A stretch of 6,051 nucleotides of DNA, from positions 1 to 6,051 of the forward strand of contig CALKAA010000383.1 in NCBI GenBank assembly GCA_937983495.1, read 5' to 3'. The stretch comes from an uncultured Gemmobacter sp. Lineage in GTDB: Bacteria; Pseudomonadota; Alphaproteobacteria; Rhodobacterales; Rhodobacteraceae. The position numbers and the translations under genes are program-made. The stretch's first letter is position 1. Every line of letters starts with the position of its first letter. The notes under the pieces are model-generated. The model had not been told where the DNA came from and searched no databases. It saw only the letters and a list, made by a program, of their open reading frames with translations. Of this stretch, positions 1-5,867 are shown piece after piece.

Positions 1-639
1 GCCCGCATCGCCGATCTGGCGCAGCAGGCCCTGCGCGCGGCGTTGCGCCCCGGCATGACCGAGCGCGACCTGGCCGAGGTCGCCCGTGCGGCCTTCAAGG
101 CGGAAGGGGCGGTTCCCGAATTCACCATCATCGGTGCCGGGGCCAATGGGGCCTTCCCGCATCATCATACCGGCGAGACGGCCATTCAGCCCGGCGATGC
201 CATTGTCTGCGATATTGGCGGGCGCAAGGACGGCTATTATTCCGACATCACCCGCATGATGATTTGTGGCCCCGCGCCAGAGGGCTATGAGGCGGTGCAT
301 GCCGTGGTGGATGCGGCGGTGCAAGCGGCACTGGCCGCGATCCGCCCCGGTGTCACGGCCCGCAGCGTGGATGCTGCGGCGCGCGCTGTGATCGAGGCCG
401 CAGGCTATGGGGCATATTTCACCCATCGCACCGGGCATGGGCTGGGGCAGGAAATCCACGAGCCGCCCTATATCACCGGCGTGTCGGATGTGGAGCTGGC
501 CCCCGGCATGGTCTTCACCATCGAACCGGGCATCTATCTGCCGGGCCGCTTTGGCATCCGGCTGGAGGAAGTGGCGGTGGTGACCGAGACCGGCTGCGAG
601 ATTCTGTCGGCGCTGCCGCGCGCAGCGTTCTGCGCATAA
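1..639 (+). CDS. M24-family metallopeptidase (Xaa-Pro aminopeptidase/dipeptidase-like), C-terminal part
   Basis: The frame is open from the first base of the window, so the N-terminus lies outside; 212 residues are visible before the TAA at 637-639. The fragment is the pita-bread catalytic domain of family M24, which removes residues next to proline using two metal ions, normally in the cytoplasm. All five expected metal ligands are present (fragment numbering): D71 in CDIGG, D82 in YYSDITR, H146 in RTGHGLG, E175 in TIEPGIY and E189 in GIRLEE. A His-rich PHHHTGE stretch at about residues 53-59 also fits the active site. The missing part would be the creatinase-like N-terminal domain if this is a full-length Xaa-Pro peptidase. 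The domain appears intact and probably active. The exact substrate (aminopeptidase P, prolidase or another creatinase-fold enzyme) cannot be decided from this half. The next gene starts 57 bases downstream on the same strand. Confidence 0.93.
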   Translation, partial: ARIADLAQQALRAALRPGMTERDLAEVARAAFKAEGAVPEFTIIGAGANGAFPHHHTGETAIQPGDAIVCDIGGRKDGYYSDITRMMICGPAPEGYEAVHAVVDAAVQAALAAIRPGVTARSVDAAARAVIEAAGYGAYFTHRTGHGLGQEIHEPPYITGVSDVELAPGMVFTIEPGIYLPGRFGIRLEEVAVVTETGCEILSALPRAAFCA

Positions 640-650
640 GGCTTGCTTAA

Positions 651-679
651 CGCCTTTCTGCGACTTACCTGCAAAGGCG
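651..679 (+). repeat. Short inverted repeat between the M24 gene and pmbA
   Basis: CGCCTTT at 651-657 is the exact reverse complement of AAAGGCG at 673-679, with a 15-base loop. It lies in the 57-base gap just before the pmbA ribosome binding site. No T-run follows it on the + strand, so it does not look like an intrinsic terminator. It could be a small mRNA hairpin or chance in GC-rich sequence. Confidence 0.3.
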
Positions 680-696
680 CAAGGAAAGGACGCCCG

Positions 697-2037
697 ATGA
701 CCGATCTCGCCCCGCTGACCCATGCTTTGCTGGACGCCGCCCGAAAGGCCGGGGCCGAGGCTGCCGATGCCTTGGCGGTGCAGGGCACGTCGCTGTCGAT
801 TGACATCCGGCAAGGCGCGCTGGAACAGGCCGAACGCTCGGAAGGGATCGAGCTGGGCCTGCGTGTGCTGATCGGCGGGCGTCAGGCCTGTGTCTCGGTG
901 TCGGACATCTCGGCGCGCACCATTGCCGATGTGGCCGAACGTGCGGTGGCCATGGCGCGCGAAGCCCCCGATGACCCCTATGCCGGTTTGGCTGACCCGT
1001 CGCAGATCGCGCAAGGCTGGGATCTGGCGGCGTTCGATCTGGCGGAAAGTGCCGAGGAACCCTCGGCTGCCGCGCTGGAGGCTTCGGCCCGCGCGGTGGA
1101 GGGCGCGGCCATGGCGGTGGCGGGCATCACCCAGGTGCAGGCCTCGGCGGGCTATGGGCGGCGGCAGATGTATCTGGCGGCCAGCAACGGCTTTGAGGGC
1201 GGCTATGCCCGCACCACCATTTCGCAATCGGCGGTGGCCTTTACCGGCAACGGCACCGGGATGGAGCGCGATTATGCTGGTGAAGCAAGGGTTTATCAAT
1301 CCGACATGCCTTCGCCCGAAAGCATCGGCGCGCTGGCGGCGGAACGCGCGCTGGCGCGGATGGGTGCGCGCAAACCTGCCACCGGCACGTTCAATGTGCT
1401 GTTTGACGAACGCGTGGCGCAAAGCCTGATCGGGCATCTGCTTTCGGCGATCAATGGGGCCTCTGTGGCGCGTGGCTCCAGTTGGCTGTTGGATGCGTTG
1501 GGGCAGCAGGTGCTGCCCAAGGGCTTTGACCTGATCGAAGACCCGCACCGCCCGCGCATTTCCGGCTCGCGGCCTTTTGATGCCGAGGGCCTGCCGACAC
1601 AACGCCGCAAGATCGTGGAGAATGGCGTGCTGACCGGCTGGACGCTGGATCTGGCGACCGCGCGCAAGCTGGGGATGCAAAGCACCGCCAATGCGGCGCG
1701 GGGCACCACTTCGGGGCCATCGCCCGCCACCTCGAATATCGACCTGACGCCGGGCACTGCCACGCGCAAGCAGTTGATCGGGCAGATGGGCACGGGGCTG
1801 CTGGTCACGTCGATGATCGGCTCTACCATCAACCCGACCACAGGCGATTATTCGCGGGGCGCGGCGGGGTTCTGGGTGGAGGATGGCGAGATCGCCTATC
1901 CGGTGAATGAATGCACCATCGCGGGCAATCTGCGGCAGATGTTGCGCGATTTCGTGGCGGCCAATGACGCGCGGGCGCATCTGGCCACCCGTGTGCCGTC
2001 GATCCTGATCGAGGGGATGACGCTTGCCGGCAAGTGA
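697..2037 (+). CDS. pmbA: PmbA/TldE, subunit of the TldD-TldE metallopeptidase
   Basis: This 446-residue protein matches the TldD/PmbA family in length (E. coli PmbA is about 450 aa). In characterised species TldD and TldE form a heteromeric peptidase that matures microcin B17 and degrades unfolded peptides such as the antitoxin CcdA. TldD supplies the HExxxH zinc site and TldE is the non-catalytic partner. This copy has no HExxxH motif. It ends with the TldE-type stretch from about residue 374 (IGSTINPTTGDYSRGAAGFW) followed by YPVNECTIAGNL at 401-412. A central LIGHLLSAINGAS (244-256) is also typical. The start at ATG 697 is preferred because AAGGAAAGGA (681-690) lies just upstream; an in-frame upstream start at 643 (TTG) lacks such a site. 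No tldD is in the window, so the partner must be elsewhere. The 3' end overlaps the next gene by 14 bases, suggesting translational coupling. Confidence 0.95.
   Translation: MTDLAPLTHALLDAARKAGAEAADALAVQGTSLSIDIRQGALEQAERSEGIELGLRVLIGGRQACVSVSDISARTIADVAERAVAMAREAPDDPYAGLADPSQIAQGWDLAAFDLAESAEEPSAAALEASARAVEGAAMAVAGITQVQASAGYGRRQMYLAASNGFEGGYARTTISQSAVAFTGNGTGMERDYAGEARVYQSDMPSPESIGALAAERALARMGARKPATGTFNVLFDERVAQSLIGHLLSAINGASVARGSSWLLDALGQQVLPKGFDLIEDPHRPRISGSRPFDAEGLPTQRRKIVENGVLTGWTLDLATARKLGMQSTANAARGTTSGPSPATSNIDLTPGTATRKQLIGQMGTGLLVTSMIGSTINPTTGDYSRGAAGFWVEDGEIAYPVNECTIAGNLRQMLRDFVAANDARAHLATRVPSILIEGMTLAGK
2011..2016 (+). promoter_or_regulatory. Ribosome binding site that fixes the TTG start of the phosphatase gene
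   Basis: GAGGGG lies inside the end of pmbA, seven bases before TTG at 2024. An in-frame stop (TGA, 2018-2020) sits just upstream, so TTG 2024 is the first start codon possible in this frame, and the spacing is good. Confidence 0.6.
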
Positions 2038-2797
2038 CCTCGCCCTGATTTGCGATGCGGCGCGGCAGGCCGGGGCCATTGCGCTTGGCTTCTGGCGGCA
2101 ATCGCCGCAGGTCTGGGAAAAACCGGGCCTTGGCCCGGTGACCGAGGCCGATCTGGCGGTGAATGCCCATCTGCGCAGCGTGTTGCAGGCGGCGCGGCCC
2201 GGCTATGGCTGGCTGTCTGAGGAAGATGCGGATGGGCCTCAGCGTCTTGAGGCGGAACGTGTCTTCGTGCTGGACCCGATTGATGGCACGCGGGCCTTCA
2301 TCGCGGGCGAGGCGCATTTTGCAGTGTCGCTGGCGGTAGTGCAGGCCGGGCAACCGGTGGCCGGGGTGGTCTATCTGCCCGCGCGCGACCGGCTTTATTG
2401 CGCCAGTGTGATGGGGCCGGCGTTGCGGGATGGCGAACCGATAGAGGCCAGCGCTCAGCCCAGTGAGGTCGGGGCACGCGTGCTGACCACTGGCCCGACC
2501 CTGGCCCCCGAGAACTGGCCCGGCGGGGTGCCGGATGTGCAGCGCAGCTTCCGCGCCTCGCTGGCCTATCGGCTGTGTCTCGTGGCCGAGGGGCGCTATG
2601 ACGCCATGCTGACCCTGCGCCCAGCCTGGGAATGGGATATTGCGGCTGGCGCGCTGATCGCGGCACGGGCGGGGGCGGTGGTGACCGATCGGCACGGCAA
2701 GGCGCTGGCCTTCAACCGCTCGCATCCGCAGGCCGAAGGGGTGGTCTGTGCCGCGCCGGTCGTGCATGCCGGGTTGATCGGGCGGCTGCGTGGCTAA
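2024..2797 (+). CDS. Inositol-monophosphatase-superfamily phosphatase, CysQ-like (probable 3'(2'),5'-bisphosphate nucleotidase)
   Basis: This 257-residue cytoplasmic enzyme belongs to the Mg2+-dependent, Li+-sensitive IMPase superfamily. The metal and catalytic motifs are complete: VTEAD at 39-43, SEED at 65-68, DPIDGTR at 84-90 and the WD(I)AAG signature at 204-209. The SEED form rather than the GEE of classical inositol monophosphatases, the LCLVAEG segment (184-190) before the last motif, and the length favour CysQ. CysQ hydrolyses 3'-phosphoadenosine 5'-phosphate to AMP and so protects sulfate assimilation. Inositol-phosphate or histidinol-phosphate phosphatase activity is a credible alternative, so no symbol is given. 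The start is TTG 2024, because a TGA in frame at 2018-2020 excludes anything further upstream. It overlaps pmbA by 14 bases and the next gene by 8 bases, so all three are probably co-transcribed and translationally coupled. Confidence 0.9.
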   Translation: MPASDLALICDAARQAGAIALGFWRQSPQVWEKPGLGPVTEADLAVNAHLRSVLQAARPGYGWLSEEDADGPQRLEAERVFVLDPIDGTRAFIAGEAHFAVSLAVVQAGQPVAGVVYLPARDRLYCASVMGPALRDGEPIEASAQPSEVGARVLTTGPTLAPENWPGGVPDVQRSFRASLAYRLCLVAEGRYDAMLTLRPAWEWDIAAGALIAARAGAVVTDRHGKALAFNRSHPQAEGVVCAAPVVHAGLIGRLRG

Positions 2798-3665
2798 GGT
2801 CACTCTCTATCTGCCCGCGCATCTGCGCGAAGGGCACGAGGCCGGGCAGGTGAATATCCTCAGCCGCATTCTGGCCGCGCTGCCCGGCTGGCAGGTGATC
2901 CATGCGCCAGAGGAAGCGGGAGAAACCCAAGCGCATCAAGGCTTTGCCATCACCCATATGCAGGAACCGCGCCGCTTCGGCACGCTGTGCTTGCGGCGGG
3001 CCTATTGGTATCCGTTCTGGCGGATTGAACCGACCAATGAGCGTTGGAATTTTGCGGTTGCGCGCAAGACACCCGATTACAGCGCGGTGCCGCCGCGGGC
3101 GCGTGCCTTCCACACGCGCCTCCAAGAGCGGGTGCTGGCGGGGCGCCGAATCACGCGCGAGGGGTTCATCTTCGCCCCGTTGCAAGGCCGCCTGACCGAG
3201 CATCGCAGCTTTCAAAGCATGAGCCCGGTGGCCATGCTGGAGGAAACCCTGGCGCGTCAGCCCTTGCTGGTGGTGGCAAGCCTGCATCCGGGCGAGAGCT
3301 ATGGCCCGCAGGATCGCGCGGCGCTGGAGCGTCTGGCCCAGAACCCACGCTTCCGGCTGGTGCAGGCCCCGGCAGCCGATCTGATCGCGGGGTGTGAGTT
3401 TGTGGTCAGCCAGAACAGTTCGGTGGCTTTGCAGGCGATGATCGCGGGCAAGGGGGCGGTGCTGTTCGCGGGGATCGACTTTCACCACCCCGCAGGCTCG
3501 GTGCCGCGCGACGGGATCGCAGCGGCCTTCGAGATCGGCGCTGCGCCGCCCGCCCGTATGACGGACTATCTGTGGTGGTTCTTCAAGCAAGAGGCCATTG
3601 ACGCACAGGCCGAGGATGCGCCCGCCCGCATCCGGGCGCTGCTGACCGCCGAAGGGTGGCCATAA
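2790..3665 (+). CDS. Unassigned 291-aa protein, possible GT-B/capsule-type glycosyltransferase relative
   Basis: I do not recognise a named family with confidence. The protein is soluble-looking, with no signal peptide or membrane segment. The C-terminal half alternates beta-strand and helix like a nucleotide-sugar-binding Rossmann domain: a hydrophobic strand leads to SLHPGESYG (164-172), then LIAGCEFVVSQNSSVALQAM (198-217), then GKGAVLFAGIDFHHPAG (220-236). A His-Pro after a strand, followed by an N-S-S helix start and a GK-V-F motif, recalls the capsule polysaccharide (KpsC/KpsS-like) and Kdo-transferase folds. This is resemblance by eye only. The N-terminal half is rich in aromatic and basic residues (RRAYWYPFWRIEPTNERW, 69-86). 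The start is GTG 2790, overlapping the upstream stop by 8 bases with only a weak GGGCGG Shine-Dalgarno (2780-2785), as expected for re-initiation. It is the last gene of the operon; a strong terminator follows within a few bases of the stop. Confidence 0.85.
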   Translation: MAKVTLYLPAHLREGHEAGQVNILSRILAALPGWQVIHAPEEAGETQAHQGFAITHMQEPRRFGTLCLRRAYWYPFWRIEPTNERWNFAVARKTPDYSAVPPRARAFHTRLQERVLAGRRITREGFIFAPLQGRLTEHRSFQSMSPVAMLEETLARQPLLVVASLHPGESYGPQDRAALERLAQNPRFRLVQAPAADLIAGCEFVVSQNSSVALQAMIAGKGAVLFAGIDFHHPAGSVPRDGIAAAFEIGAAPPARMTDYLWWFFKQEAIDAQAEDAPARIRALLTAEGWP

Positions 3666-3667
3666 GA

Positions 3668-3695
3668 AAAAGGCGGCCCGCGAAGGCCGCCTTTT
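3668..3695. terminator. Bidirectional intrinsic terminator between convergent genes
   Basis: An 11-bp perfect stem pairs AAAAGGCGGCC (3668-3678) with GGCCGCCTTTT (3685-3695) around the loop CGCGAA. The GC-rich core is flanked by A-runs on one side and T-runs on the other, so it can stop transcription from the + strand operon ending at 3665 and from trxA ending at 3716 on the - strand. Confidence 0.92.
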
Positions 3696-3715
3696 CCCGA
3701 TCAACTCCAGGCGGT

Positions 3716-4069
3716 TCAGATCGCCGAATTGATCCAGTTGGCAAGGGCTGCCTTGGGGGCGGCACCGGTCTTGTTCGACACGACCTGACCGTCCTTGAAC
3801 AGGAACAGCGCCGGAATGCCGCGCACACCCAGAACGGCGGGGCTGTCGGGGTTCTCGTCCACGTTCACTTTGACGATTTTCACCTTGCCGGCATATTCGG
3901 CGGCCAGCTCTTCCAGAGCCTGGAGTTCAGACGTGTGCTCTTCCGATCTGCCGATCTGGCGGCACGGGCCGCACCATTCGGCCCAGAAATCCACGACGAC
4001 CGGGATCGGCGACTGGCGCACTTCGGCGTCGAAGGTGGCATCGGTGACGGCAACGGTAGCGGCGCCCAT
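3716..4069 (-). CDS. trxA: Thioredoxin TrxA, reading frame interrupted in frame by sequencing-adapter bases
   Basis: Thioredoxin is the general cytoplasmic protein disulfide reductase, kept reduced by thioredoxin reductase. The 117-residue frame shows FWAEWCGPC with redox cysteines C33 and C36, the buried D27, the cis-proline loop RGIPAL (P86) and the C-terminal KTGAAPKAAL helix entry. Ten residues, RSEEHTSELQ (41-50), follow CRQIG and have no counterpart in thioredoxins. They are encoded exactly by the 30 adapter bases at 3920-3949. Removing them gives about 107 aa, close to the usual 105-109. The proline expected after IG (as in IGPALEEL) is also missing, so three native bases may have been replaced. 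The start is ATG 4069 because GGAG (4080-4077) lies seven bases upstream; the upstream in-frame ATG codons at 4075 and 4099 fit worse. The true gene is probably normal and functional, and the protein as written here should not be trusted across residues 40-51. Confidence 0.93.
   Translation of the reverse strand: MGAATVAVTDATFDAEVRQSPIPVVVDFWAEWCGPCRQIGRSEEHTSELQALEELAAEYAGKVKIVKVNVDENPDSPAVLGVRGIPALFLFKDGQVVSNKTGAAPKAALANWINSAI
3920..3949 (+). other. Illumina TruSeq read-2 adapter sequence left in the assembly
   Basis: All 30 bases match the 3' end of the standard Illumina read-2 primer/adapter, which finishes GTGTGCTCTTCCGATCT. On the - strand it reads AGATCGGAAGAGCACACG onward, the familiar adapter start. 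Its translation RSEEHTSELQ is a known hallmark of adapter contamination in protein databases. The genomic insert resumes at 3950, exactly where library DNA should begin after the adapter. It is a technical artefact and not part of the genome. Confidence 0.97.
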
Positions 4070-4076
4070 GATCATT

Positions 4077-4080
4077 CTCC
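4077..4080 (-). promoter_or_regulatory. trxA ribosome binding site
   Basis: GGAG on the - strand lies seven bases before ATG 4069. It decides the start in a cluster where ATG ATC ATG offers two in-frame choices; the outer ATG would have a spacing of only one base. Confidence 0.7.
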
Positions 4081-4101
4081 AAGGGAATCTGTCGGACACG
4101 G

Positions 4102-4130
4102 AACCTAAGGTCCGCCCCTGCCCACGTCAA
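4102..4130 (-). promoter_or_regulatory. Probable sigma-70-type promoter of trxA
   Basis: On the - strand, TTGACG (4130-4125) is separated by 17 bases from TAGGTT (4107-4102). The -35 box is nearly consensus and the -10 is loose, as is common in GC-rich alphaproteobacteria. Transcription would start near 4095, giving a leader of about 25 bases before trxA. It suggests housekeeping expression of trxA independent of the aldehyde dehydrogenase gene upstream. Confidence 0.6.
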
Positions 4131-4187
4131 GAACTAGCGGCTTTCGCATGGCGGGCATCTATCTGTTGCATGGCTGCGCCATGAGAA

Positions 4188-4211
4188 ACGGGGAGCCTTG
4201 CGGCCCCCCGT
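4188..4211 (-). terminator. Probable intrinsic terminator after the aldehyde dehydrogenase gene
   Basis: On the - strand, ACGGGGGGCC and GGCTCCCCGT form a 10-bp stem with one G-U pair around a GCAA tetraloop, followed by TTTCTC. It lies about 30 bases beyond the dehydrogenase stop. The T-run is short, so termination may be partial. The pairing is better on the - strand than on the + strand (where the same pair becomes A-C), supporting this orientation. The trxA promoter lies just downstream of it, consistent with separate transcription units. Confidence 0.6.
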
Positions 4212-4241
4212 CTGGTTTTCCAAGGCAGAGGAGGGAGCGCC

Positions 4242-5759
4242 TCAGAAGAACCCAAGTTTGTTGGGGCTGTAGTTCACCAGCAGGTTCTTGGTTTCCTGAT
4301 AGTGATCCAACATCATCTTGTGGGTTTCACGCCCGATGCCCGACTGCTTGTAGCCACCGAAGGCCGCACCGGCCGGGTAGGCATGGTAGCAGTTGGTCCA
4401 GACCCGGCCCGCCTCGATGCCGCGGCCGGCGCGGTAGGCGGTGTTGGTGTCGCGGCTCCAGACGCCCGCGCCAAGGCCAAACACGGTGTCATTGGCGATC
4501 TCCAGCGCTTCGTCGAGCGTCTTGAAGGTGGTCACCGAGACGACCGGCCCAAAGATTTCCTCCTGGAAAACCCGCATCTTGTTGTGGCCTTCAAAGACGG
4601 TCGGCTGGATGTAGAAGCCCTTCGACAGATCACCGCCGAAGCTGTTGACGCTGCCGCCGGTCAGAACCTTGGCCCCTTCGGCGCGACCGATCTCCAGATA
4701 GGCCGAGATCTTGTCGTATTGCTCTTGGCTGGCCTGCGCGCCGATCATGGTCGAGGTCGCGCGCGGGTCGCCCGCCACGATGGCCTCAACGCGTTTGATG
4801 GCCTTTTCCATGAAACGGTCATAGATCGATTCGTGGACCAGCGCGCGCGACGGGCAGGTGCAAACCTCGCCCTGGTTCAGCGCGAACATGGCGAACCCTT
4901 CCAGTGCCTTGTCCAGATAGGCGTCATCTTCGTTCATCACATCGGCAAAGAAGATGTTCGGCGATTTGCCGCCCAGTTCCAGCGTGATGTTGGTCAGGTT
5001 ATCTGCGGCGGCGCGCATGATCATCTTGCCAACCGGGGTGGAGCCGGTGAAGGCGATCTTGGCGATGCGCTTGGAGGAAGACAGCGCCGCGCCTGCCTCT
5101 TCGCCGATGCCGTTCACGATGTTCAGCACACCGGCGGGCAGCAGGTCTTCGATGAACTGCATGAGGTAAAGGATCGAGGCCGGGGTCTGTTCTGCCGGTT
5201 TCAGCACCACGCAGTTGCCAGCGGCCAGCGCCGGGGCCAGCTTCCACGCCGCCATCAGGATCGGGAAGTTCCACGGGATGATCTGGCCCACAACGCCCAG
5301 CGGTTCGTGGAAGTGATAGGCCACGGTGTCATTGTCGATCTGGCCGATCGAGCCTTCCTGCGCGCGGATGGCACCGGCGAAATAGCGGAAGTGGTCGATG
5401 GCCAGCGGAATGTCGGCGGCCATGGTTTCGCGCAGCGGCTTGCCGTTATCCCAGGTTTCGGCCAGCGCGATGGCTTCCAGATTGGTCTCGATTCGGTCAG
5501 CGATCTTCAGCAGGATGTTCGAACGCTCGGTGACCGAGGTTTCGCCCCAGCGGCGGCGCACGGCATGGGCGGCATCCAGCGCGGCGTCGATATCGGCCGC
5601 ATCCGAGCGCGCCACTTCGCAGATCACGCCGCCGGTGATCGGCGAGATGTTCTCCATATAGCGGCCCGATTTCGGCGCAACCCATTGACCGCCAATATAG
5701 TTGTCATAGCGGGCCTTGAAGGGGGCCTTGGTCAGATCGAAGGTTTCCGATTTGGTCAT
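4242..5759 (-). CDS. NAD-dependent aldehyde dehydrogenase, ExaC/AcoD/AldB type (acetaldehyde dehydrogenase)
   Basis: This 505-residue cytoplasmic enzyme oxidises a short aldehyde, most likely acetaldehyde, to the acid with NAD(P)+. The aldehyde dehydrogenase motifs appear in order: PWNFP (162-166), the cofactor-binding lysine K187 in VLKPAEQTP, the nucleotide loop FTGSTPVG (237-244), general-base E261 in ELGGKSPN, catalytic C300 in NQGEVCTCPSR, and EEIFGPV (400-406). The CTCPSR form after the catalytic cysteine and the ending NYSPNKLGFF are characteristic of the ExaC/AcoD/AldB group, whose members are about 506 aa. These act in ethanol or acetoin breakdown. The start ATG 5759 is chosen for its ideal AGGAGG site seven bases upstream; an upstream ATG at 5834 lacks one and would add 25 unmatched residues. 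The gene for an AcoR-like regulator lies 108 bases upstream on the same strand. Symbol withheld because the in vivo substrate is uncertain. Confidence 0.96.
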   Translation of the reverse strand: MTKSETFDLTKAPFKARYDNYIGGQWVAPKSGRYMENISPITGGVICEVARSDAADIDAALDAAHAVRRRWGETSVTERSNILLKIADRIETNLEAIALAETWDNGKPLRETMAADIPLAIDHFRYFAGAIRAQEGSIGQIDNDTVAYHFHEPLGVVGQIIPWNFPILMAAWKLAPALAAGNCVVLKPAEQTPASILYLMQFIEDLLPAGVLNIVNGIGEEAGAALSSSKRIAKIAFTGSTPVGKMIMRAAADNLTNITLELGGKSPNIFFADVMNEDDAYLDKALEGFAMFALNQGEVCTCPSRALVHESIYDRFMEKAIKRVEAIVAGDPRATSTMIGAQASQEQYDKISAYLEIGRAEGAKVLTGGSVNSFGGDLSKGFYIQPTVFEGHNKMRVFQEEIFGPVVSVTTFKTLDEALEIANDTVFGLGAGVWSRDTNTAYRAGRGIEAGRVWTNCYHAYPAGAAFGGYKQSGIGRETHKMMLDHYQETKNLLVNYSPNKLGFF

Positions 5760-5766
5760 TTTTCTT

Positions 5767-5772
5767 CCTCCT
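5767..5772 (-). promoter_or_regulatory. Strong ribosome binding site of the aldehyde dehydrogenase gene
   Basis: AGGAGG on the - strand, a consensus Shine-Dalgarno sequence seven bases before ATG 5759. It settles the start and suggests high translation. Confidence 0.85.
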
Positions 5773-5776
5773 GAAG

Positions 5777-5795
5777 GGCCACCTCCCCAGTGGCC
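5777..5795 (-). repeat. Inverted repeat in the leader of the aldehyde dehydrogenase gene
   Basis: GGCCAC (5777-5782) and GTGGCC (5790-5795) are perfect reverse complements around a 7-base loop, four bases from the AGGAGG site. It may be an operator or an mRNA hairpin that limits ribosome access. Only a 6-bp stem is present, so chance is possible. Confidence 0.4.
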
Positions 5796-5867
5796 TGATG
5801 ATGCGAGTGTGTGGGGCTTTCGCCAGTGCGTCACCCCCGGCCCGATGGGGCAGGGGGCAGGGGTGTT

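Noticed and set aside
643..671. TTGCTT-17 bases-TACCTG as a pmbA promoter
   Set aside because: Both boxes deviate from consensus, the -10 overlaps the hairpin region and the spacing alone is weak support. Transcription may simply continue from the M24 gene.
1829..2803. Long - strand open frame (324 codons) opposite the phosphatase gene
   Set aside because: It is antisense to the complete IMPase motifs and the end of pmbA, with no recognisable domain and low-complexity basic composition.
2712..3704. Long - strand open frame (330 codons) opposite the 291-aa gene
   Set aside because: It runs through the terminator and across two + strand genes with good overlaps, and its Arg/His/Pro-rich composition is typical of antisense frames.
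3920..3949. A new 10-residue insertion after the thioredoxin active site
   Set aside because: The bases match a standard Illumina adapter over their full length and RSEEHTSELQ is a well-known adapter translation, so no biological meaning is claimed.
4169..4183. CATGGC/GCCATG inverted repeat with a 3-base loop between trxA and the dehydrogenase
   Set aside because: A 6-bp stem with a tight loop and no T-run or link to a promoter box is easily explained by chance.
4302..5774. Long + strand open frame (490 codons) opposite the aldehyde dehydrogenase gene
   Set aside because: It is antisense to a gene with all family motifs intact, and long antisense frames are common in GC-rich coding DNA. The translation has no recognisable domain.
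5760..5867. Sigma-54 promoter for the aldehyde dehydrogenase, expected if the regulator is AcoR-like
   Set aside because: The only GG-N10-GC spacing found on the - strand (within GGGGGTGACGCACTGGCG) matches the -24/-12 consensus poorly, so it is not listed as a feature.
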